DNA of 64,000 nucleotides, from positions 37,974 through 101,973 of the forward strand of contig CANNZV010002355.1 of assembly GCA_947561585.1 (NCBI GenBank), written 5' to 3'. Shown here in pieces: positions 58,042 to 64,000 of this stretch; position 1 is the first letter of the stretch; the number at the start of each line of letters is the position of its first letter. The translations under genes were made by a program, and so were the position numbers. The notes beneath the pieces are model-generated. The model was not told the DNA's origin and searched no databases. It saw only the letters and a program-made list of their open reading frames with translations. The stretch is from Caprella mutica (Eukaryota; Arthropoda; Malacostraca; Amphipoda; Caprellidae).

Positions 58042-58509
58042 CTTCTACATAGGCTAGGCAGTTACTGCGCTGTCCTCAGAATAGGGTTCCAAATTATCAG
58101 GAGATTTCAAATTTTCGGTCACGTATGAAATGTAGTATATAGCTACCTAATAGCTAATTAAAATAAAAGTTAATTTAATATAGTTTTTCTTACGCGACCG
58201 AAAATGTGGAGCCGTCCGATATTTCGGAACTTATCCTAGTATCTCAAGTAAAGTGGTCTGATAATCTATACATTTTAAAACTAGTTGGTGTACCTATAGG
58301 TAGGGTTACACAGCCAAATTCGGTTCTTTAATTTCTAATTGTTACCCTATTAAGAGAGTCTCAAAATCATTCTGAAATTAGTTAAGCTATATACTGAATT
58401 GTTGAACATCATAATTTAAGCTCAATTTATGATAGGTTCTATTCATTTCACGAGTGCCTTGAAGTCATGATGGTTATTAATGTTTCTGAGATAAGAGACC
58501 GCAGTTAGT

Positions 58510-59262
58510 TAAAGTGCCGCAATTTACCTACTTGACCCTAGTTTTCTATGACTGGGAGAACTCCATCCAGGGAGGTAGTCAGAGGAGAACACCGTCCAGG
58601 TGTTCTCCTCCAACCAGAGGTGAGCCTTTTGATATATTATACTTTCTTGGTATTTAATTAATGTCTAGATTATGAATGTATAATGAACAAAATTATGAGG
58701 ATTAGCTAGAAAAATCCATTGCATTTATTAGAGCTAAATTTATACTGCATCTGAAGATTTATAATTAGTTTAACATTTTATATAAATAATTTACCTATAT
58801 GAAAAAAATTCTCAGTTAATAATTCTTTTCATTTCTTTATCAATATATGGTTTTCTATATTTTCTGAATCTACTTTCAGATCTTGATGAAGAATTGATGA
58901 AGTAGATCAACGTCATCAACTATCGGAGTCCTCTTCAATTCCTTTGAATGGTTCAGGAACAATTATGCTAGGTCAAAGTAAGTATTTGAAAATATTAGAT
59001 GATTTTTAAATATGTATTTGCAATATGATTAGCTCTTACTTTTTCATATGCTTTTAGGGATTCCAGACATGAAAAGAATATCGAAGCTGTCGCTATCTCA
59101 TCACAAAAAGAAAAAGAGTAGGTGATGTTATTGATAATGTATATGAACGATACTGTGAATTTCTATTCAATATATATTAATATACGAATCTCTTATTTCA
59201 GGAATTGGCAACCTACAGTCGTGAAAGAAAGTGACGAGAATTCAAATTGTACTTCTAAATAA
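58510..59262 (+). CDS. Candidate spliced gene (four exons), possibly TE-encoded, frame damaged
   Basis: Plus-strand signals in order: acceptor CTTGACCCTAG then a short exon ending before GTGAGC (about 58543-58618); acceptor CTACTTTCAG, exon 58880-58977, donor GTAAGT; acceptor TGCTTTTAG, exon 59058-59121, donor GTGATG; acceptor TTATTTCAG, exon 59202-59262 ending TAA. The last three exons share one phase (one base left over, then two) and give M-L-G-Q-R-I-P-D, a basic stretch H-H-K-K-K-K-S, and N-C-T-S-K at the end. The start of exon 58880-58977 is closed in that frame and open (D-L-D-E-E-L-M-K) in another, so a frameshift or an internal start must be assumed. No domain recognised. It lies within the 3.9-kb insertion. 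Confidence 0.4.
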
Positions 59263-59889
59263 TAAATCTAAAACTTAAATGTTTATATTTCGTTTCAATT
59301 TGACCTTGTTAATTCTATTAGCATATTTCAATATCAGCGCCTATGAGTAAGATGAATTGCACTAAAATATGGTTTAGAAGATAAAGGCTTTATCATTAAT
59401 TTATTATTCATTAAGTTATACTACAATTGCAGCATATCAAAGATTTATCAACTTTTGTAATCTAGCCTGGTTAATTAATTCATCTAGCCTACCTATTTAT
59501 CACTACGTAAAGTTATTTATGTCATCTAACTACTTATTTATAAACTGACCTAATGAGATTACTTATTCAATCTAATCTATTAATTTACAACTGATAACCA
59601 TATATCAATTCATAGGATCGAAAACATCTCAAAAAACAAGGATAGGTCTAGGTGATCAATTATTTTTAAAAATTAAAAAGCAAAATTAAAAAGCAAAAAT
59701 TAAAAGCAAAAGTAGAAAATAAATGTGAACATGTTAGATTTGGTCCTAGAAAATAAATAGTCTAATCTAATTGATACCGGGACCTAACTCGAGATTATAA
59801 TTTAATAGAGTAAATATAGTGACTGAAAAAGTCTTGTAAAAAGTCTGGCTACTGCTAACCAGACCGATATTTCAACCTACACTATAATA
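59263..59889. other. AT-rich spacer after the candidate gene
   Basis: Includes a short AAATTAAAAAGC repeat near 59665-59715. No other feature. Confidence 0.5.
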
Positions 59890-60230
59890 GTTGATATACA
59901 TTTACTTAGTTTACAAGAAGTTGATATAACCAACACGAGAAGATGATATAACCTACACGAGTAGTTGATATAACCAACACGAGTAGTTGATATAACCTAA
60001 CCGAGTTGTTGATATAACCTACACGAGTAGTTGATATCACCTATACGAGTAGTTAATGTAACCTACACGAGTAGTTGATATAACCTACACGAGTAGTTGG
60101 TATAACCTACACGAGTAGTTGGTATAACCTACACAAGCAGTTGGTATAACCTACACGAGTAGTTGATATAACCAACACGAGTAGTTGATATAACACATAG
60201 GAGTGATTGGAGAAACAAACACAAGTAGTT
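59890..60230. repeat. 22-bp minisatellite, about 15 copies
   Basis: The unit is GAGTAGTTGATATAACCTAC followed by AC. Right subterminal array of the 3.9-kb insertion; diverges toward the TIR. Confidence 0.9.
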
Positions 60231-60498
60231 GATGTAACCTTGTTTTGTAGTTGTTTTAACCATTACATATAATTGGTTCAACCATCACGAGCAGTTTTGA
60301 CTATCACAGGTAGTTGTTGTGACCATCGGGAATTAAAAATAATCAACTCACATATGTGTTGTTTTAACCAACGTCAATTTAACTCATATTAAATAGTACC
60401 TGCAACTCACCACGTAGGTAGGCGCACAGATAAACCATAAAATTTAGTCAAAACAAATCAAATATGATTTGATTCAACTAATCCTTTCTCTGTGTGTA

Positions 60499-61480
60499 GT
60501 ATTAGTTCAAAATTGATAGCGGCGAAGTAAACGTAAGCCTGCTGATAATGTTTATGGTGCCATTTTAAACTCTTTGCACTTGTTCTTCCCTAAAACTTCA
60601 TTCAGCACATGATCATGTAGAATTAACAGTTTCGCATGCCATATTATGGAGATAGGCGAATAAAATCAAATACACCAACAAGTTTTTTTACTGTCGCTTC
60701 AATAATGATAACTGAAGTCACATTATCCAACTAGCTCTATGATAGGGGGGAAATAAAATAAAGAGCTTTCATAGCAGATTTCCAATTCAAGTGTAAAATA
60801 ATAAATACACCTGATAAGTCAAAAATAATAAATAAAAAGTAAGTTGACTAATAAATGTTAAAGGTAAATAAAGCTCTCAAAGATAATGATGTAAATAATG
60901 CAATTAAGAACAACGTAAATACACTTTTGGATTGAAAATATAAGCTTTGTGAATATAAGCTTAGTGAATAATAAAAACAAAGAATCATCTTGATAATGGA
61001 TTAATGATATCCGAGTCTTTGATTAAAATAAGTGACAAAGGTTCAATGTTATCTAGTAAAGGTAGATGAAAAGAATTATCATAAAATGTATAAGAGGCTA
61101 GTTAGTGAGTGAGTTAGATAGTCAAGCTAGAAAGTAAGTAACTCAGGTAGGAACAAGTTTGAGGTAGAAATAACTAAGATAGAATATTCTTGGACAGGAA
61201 GTGAAATGAACTAATCATTTTTTATTTTTAATATTATCGAAGGTACTTGCAGGTATCATTGATAGTTTGTAACTTACAAAACCCTTTATGCCCAAAATCA
61301 ATTTTGACATAAAACAATATTTTTATAATATTCTTGTAATCTTCAGGCAAAGTAAACATATTGAACAGTAAGAAAGAGCAATCAATAAATCACAATAGTT
61401 CTTTAACTAATGTAAGAGTACACGTGTTCTAATAAATGGAACAGTATGAAATATGATTTCTTCAACTTACCGGACAATGT
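60499..61480. repeat. Duplicated tail, copy 2 part 1
   Basis: Matches 43075-44028. A 14-bp duplication (ATATAAGCTTAGTG) near 60950 distinguishes it. It continues without the 1366-bp element into 61481. Confidence 0.9.
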
Positions 61481-61543
61481 ACATCATATTAAAGAGAACC
61501 GATATGTCCTCTTAGAGCATATAGGAAATTGACATCAATAACA

Positions 61544-61600
61544 TTTAAATTTGGTGGTGTCCGAAATAATCTCTTGCATTCGGACACCACCAAATTTAAA
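61544..61600. repeat. Perfect hairpin, 22-bp arms, 13-base loop
   Basis: TTTAAATTTGGTGGTGTCCG and its exact complement. Duplicate of 45465-45521, where one base differs. Confidence 0.9.
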
Positions 61601-62590
61601 ATTATAAATGAAGACTGGTTTAAAGTTACAATAACATTTACTATCACACCTAACCCCACCCCTGTTGCTCTTATTTCTCTTCCTACTATACATTTATTGA
61701 ATGCCATTATCTCACGCACTTTTTTTGTGTTACGCTAGTCACCAAGACAGAATAAACTCACGGTTTGACATAGTTTCATATTATCATGTTAGGGTTGATC
61801 CAATATCTTATATATATACTCCCATCAAATGATGAAACTTATTATTGGAAAATGTATACGCTTCAGGAAACAATTAATATAAAATGAAAGCCGAACAGGA
61901 ATTTTTCGTCTATTAAATTCAAATTGGAAATAAAAACAAATAGTGTACAATATTTTTATTTAGCATAATATTAGTATTTCGTACAATTTTTACACACAGA
62001 ATATTATAATAGATATTACATCAATAATCAATTATCTAAATAATTAAACACAGGAATAAGTTTTGTCAAGAGGTTACTTAAACTCAATGTTGATGGTGTT
62101 TTGGGGGGTTTCAAGCTTTCGAATAGAAAGATTTCCATCCATCATCAGAAACAAGGAAACTGATGTTTAAATTACAACATAAGTTGAATAACTCAACCTC
62201 AACGTTAAGTTTAAATAACCTCTTGTTAAACAGTGATTACGTTTAGTATGAATATTTTCAGAACAATAATAAGCAGTAATAGTTATTACTGCTAAAAGTA
62301 GATATGGATGATCAAATTTCATAAGTAAATAAAAATTGAAAGTGCTAAATATGACAGTGTCAATATATATGAATATTCAATCTATTTTAATAATTCATAA
62401 CTTGAAAATAATTATTCAACAATCTTAAAATCATGAACAGGAGATTATAAGTTTCTGTGATTGAAAAAATCGTCCTTTTGTCTGATATTTCAAAACTTGA
62501 ATTACAAAGACAATATTAGAGGTTATTTAAACTCTGCGTTGAAGGTTTCTTTAGTTTTCAAGCTTTCGTATAGAAAGATATCTATTCATC

Positions 62591-63496
62591 CGTGGCCGGT
62601 AAATTCCACAACGGAAGATTCCACCGGCGTTAAATGGCAGATGTGGAAAATTCCATCGCAGAAGATTCCACAATTTTGAAAAAATATACAAATAAACAGT
62701 GTGCTAAATTTAGCTTCTTGAATCTATCAACAGAAACACTGAAGTTCAAATTTTAATATTTGGCACAAAAAATGAAATTTTGTTAGGTTTATATTCATTA
62801 TTGAAAAGGTTAATATTAAGCAGCAAACAAGTTGTTAGTGTCATTTCTTTAGAGTCAATTTAAACCAGCGACCTGCTTAACCGAATTTGTATTAAGATAT
62901 TTCATATCTAAAGAAACTCTGTACGTGTTATAATAATTAAACATTTTATTTCAGTATCAAATTTATCTATTGATTCCACCTTTTATTGCCGCTAATTTAA
63001 ATATATATTTGTACATTTAAACACTTGGGTGATAGATAATTTATATAAAATAAAATTTATGTTACAAATAAACATCAACCTTATTTTCAGTTTCAACATA
63101 TATGTTTAAAGGAGAATCGAACGGAATCTAACTGCAGGAACTTGGGCCAGCAAAACTTTATTGCTCAATTTACACGATTGAAATTTTATTATAAATTTAA
63201 CTGATTCATATTTAAAAGATTGTCTGATCTATCTTTTATTTCGTATGTTGGCCTTAGCTTATCTTTTAGCCCTTGACTTAAAATATCATATTCTTAAATT
63301 TTTTTAACTTTTTAACTAAAGAAATGTTGTTCAGTTACCACAAAAAAAACTTATTTTTCCATTATTATGCGGTGGAATCTTCCGTGGTGGAATTTTCCGG
63401 CGGTGGAATATTCCGTGGTGGAACTTTCCAGCGGTGGAACTTACCTGGTGGAACTTTCCGCGGTGGAATTTTCCAAGATGGAATTTACCTAGAACC
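62591..63496. mobile_element. Foldback-like element, TTCCACCG type (copy in unit 2)
   Basis: Between CTATTCATC repeats (62582-62590, 63497-63505). Left end CGTGGCCGGTAAATTCCAC. Right end as reverse complement GGTTCTAGGTAAATTCCATC. Better preserved at the left than the copy at 46515-47661. Inserted before the segmental duplication, since both copies share the site. Confidence 0.85.
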
Positions 63497-63619
63497 CTAT
63501 TCATCATCAGGAGAAGGGTGGAAAACCTGGACATGACAATGAATTTTATCACCAATGGTTGTATGTTGGATACCGTCTTTCTACATATTTCAGCTATATA
63601 TCCTATATTTTATTAATAG

Positions 63620-64000
63620 TAATTAATCTATTGAATATTAAAATATGAGACAAAAATTAGAGTTTTTTTTTGTTACTACCTATATAGCTATTGCTGACTA
63701 CATCAATTCTCTAGAATAATTCTACTTTCCATATATCTGTAACAAAATCAAATGTGTTTTATTTATAAAAACTATACTATAAGCTGTCTGCATTGCATCA
63801 TACTGCACATTGCGTCAGCAGACTAATGCGCCAGGACAGGGCAGCACGTGCCAATCCATAGTCCCTTTCAGGTATCAGTTTTGTAATAAAACACATTTGA
63901 TTTTGTTACAGATATATGGAAGGTAGAATTATTCTAGAGAATTGATGTAGTCAGCAAAAGCTATATAGGTAGTAACAATGAAAATCTCTAATTTTTGTCT
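63620..64000. mobile_element. Palindromic element, duplicate of 47781-48196 (truncated by window end)
   Basis: Same inverted arms. The centre is diverged (GCGCCAGGACAGGGC in place of CCGTCCCCCAGGACGGG). Confidence 0.75.

Larger units (their letters stand above)
56567..60498. mobile_element. 3.9-kb TIR insertion absent from unit 1
   Basis: TIRs GTACACAGAGAAAA (left) and, inverted, TACACACAGAGAAAGG (right). The homologous site in unit 1 (about 42990-43075) lacks it, but has 80 bp of other sequence there, so the empty site is not clean. Subterminal arrays differ: ~120-bp units at the left and 22-bp units at the right, both rich in GTTGATATAACC-like or TAACTTACTATGAGAGTT words. It contains a nested Foldback-like element and a possible spliced gene. 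Superfamily unknown. Confidence 0.7.
61474..64000 (+). repeat. Duplicated tail, copy 2 part 2 (runs off the window)
   Basis: Matches 45395-48196. The 238 bp corresponding to 46851-47088 are missing at about 62930. Contains the orthologous Foldback-like insertion and palindromic element. Confidence 0.9.

Overview
This is a eukaryotic, AT-rich, mostly non-coding window. Protein-coding sequence is broken by introns with normal GT/AG borders, and tandem repeats and DNA transposons fill most of the rest. The transposon types (Foldback-like, Helitron, Tc1/mariner and Tigger-like, short TIR elements, a tRNA-derived SINE) and two secreted-type proteins with a PAN-like cysteine cluster and an F5/8-C-like tail suggest an arthropod, perhaps a crustacean. 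That assignment is an inference of modest confidence. No operon, bacterial promoter, CRISPR array or rRNA gene was seen.

Left part (1-28 kb). The last three visible exons of one minus-strand gene lie at 11354-11729, 9779-9933 and 2714-2883. Their reading frames join across the splice sites, and the product is an unrecognised cysteine-containing protein. Its introns and flanks hold minisatellites with units of 14 to 71 bp, three copies of a ~170-bp TIR element (3.5, 9.6 and 11.0 kb), a Helitron (8.6 kb) and Foldback-like elements. From 12.5 to 26.7 kb runs a 24-bp satellite of more than 550 units, with a 4173-bp higher-order duplication inside. The 3' end of the gene plus a 16-bp minisatellite (1.65-2.75 kb) recurs inverted and nearly unchanged at 26.68-27.73 kb.

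Right part (29.7-64 kb). This is a diverged tandem segmental duplication. Each unit carries a minus-strand gene for a 255-aa putatively secreted protein (31206-31973 and 50152-50919, about 78% identical). Upstream of each gene is an exon-like block followed by a 14-bp array, a 21-bp array and about 1 kb of unique sequence (blocks near 35.4, 38.1 and 54.5 kb). A several-kilobase tail follows (43-48.2 kb and 60.5-64 kb). Differences between the copies expose insertions: a 1.37-kb TIR element at 44029-45394 whose empty site is at 61474, and a 3.9-kb TIR element at 56567-60498 that contains a possible spliced gene.

Most interesting pattern: at least five elements (about 4.6, 10, 32.4, 46.5/62.6 and 57.6 kb) have inverted ends made of short tandem units. 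Their outermost bases are alike (a ..AGGT.. end and a ..CGGT.. end), while the tandem unit itself differs completely between elements. Two have clear 9-bp target duplications. This matches the architecture of Drosophila Foldback (FB/NOF, Mutator-type) elements and offers a source for at least some of the minisatellites here.
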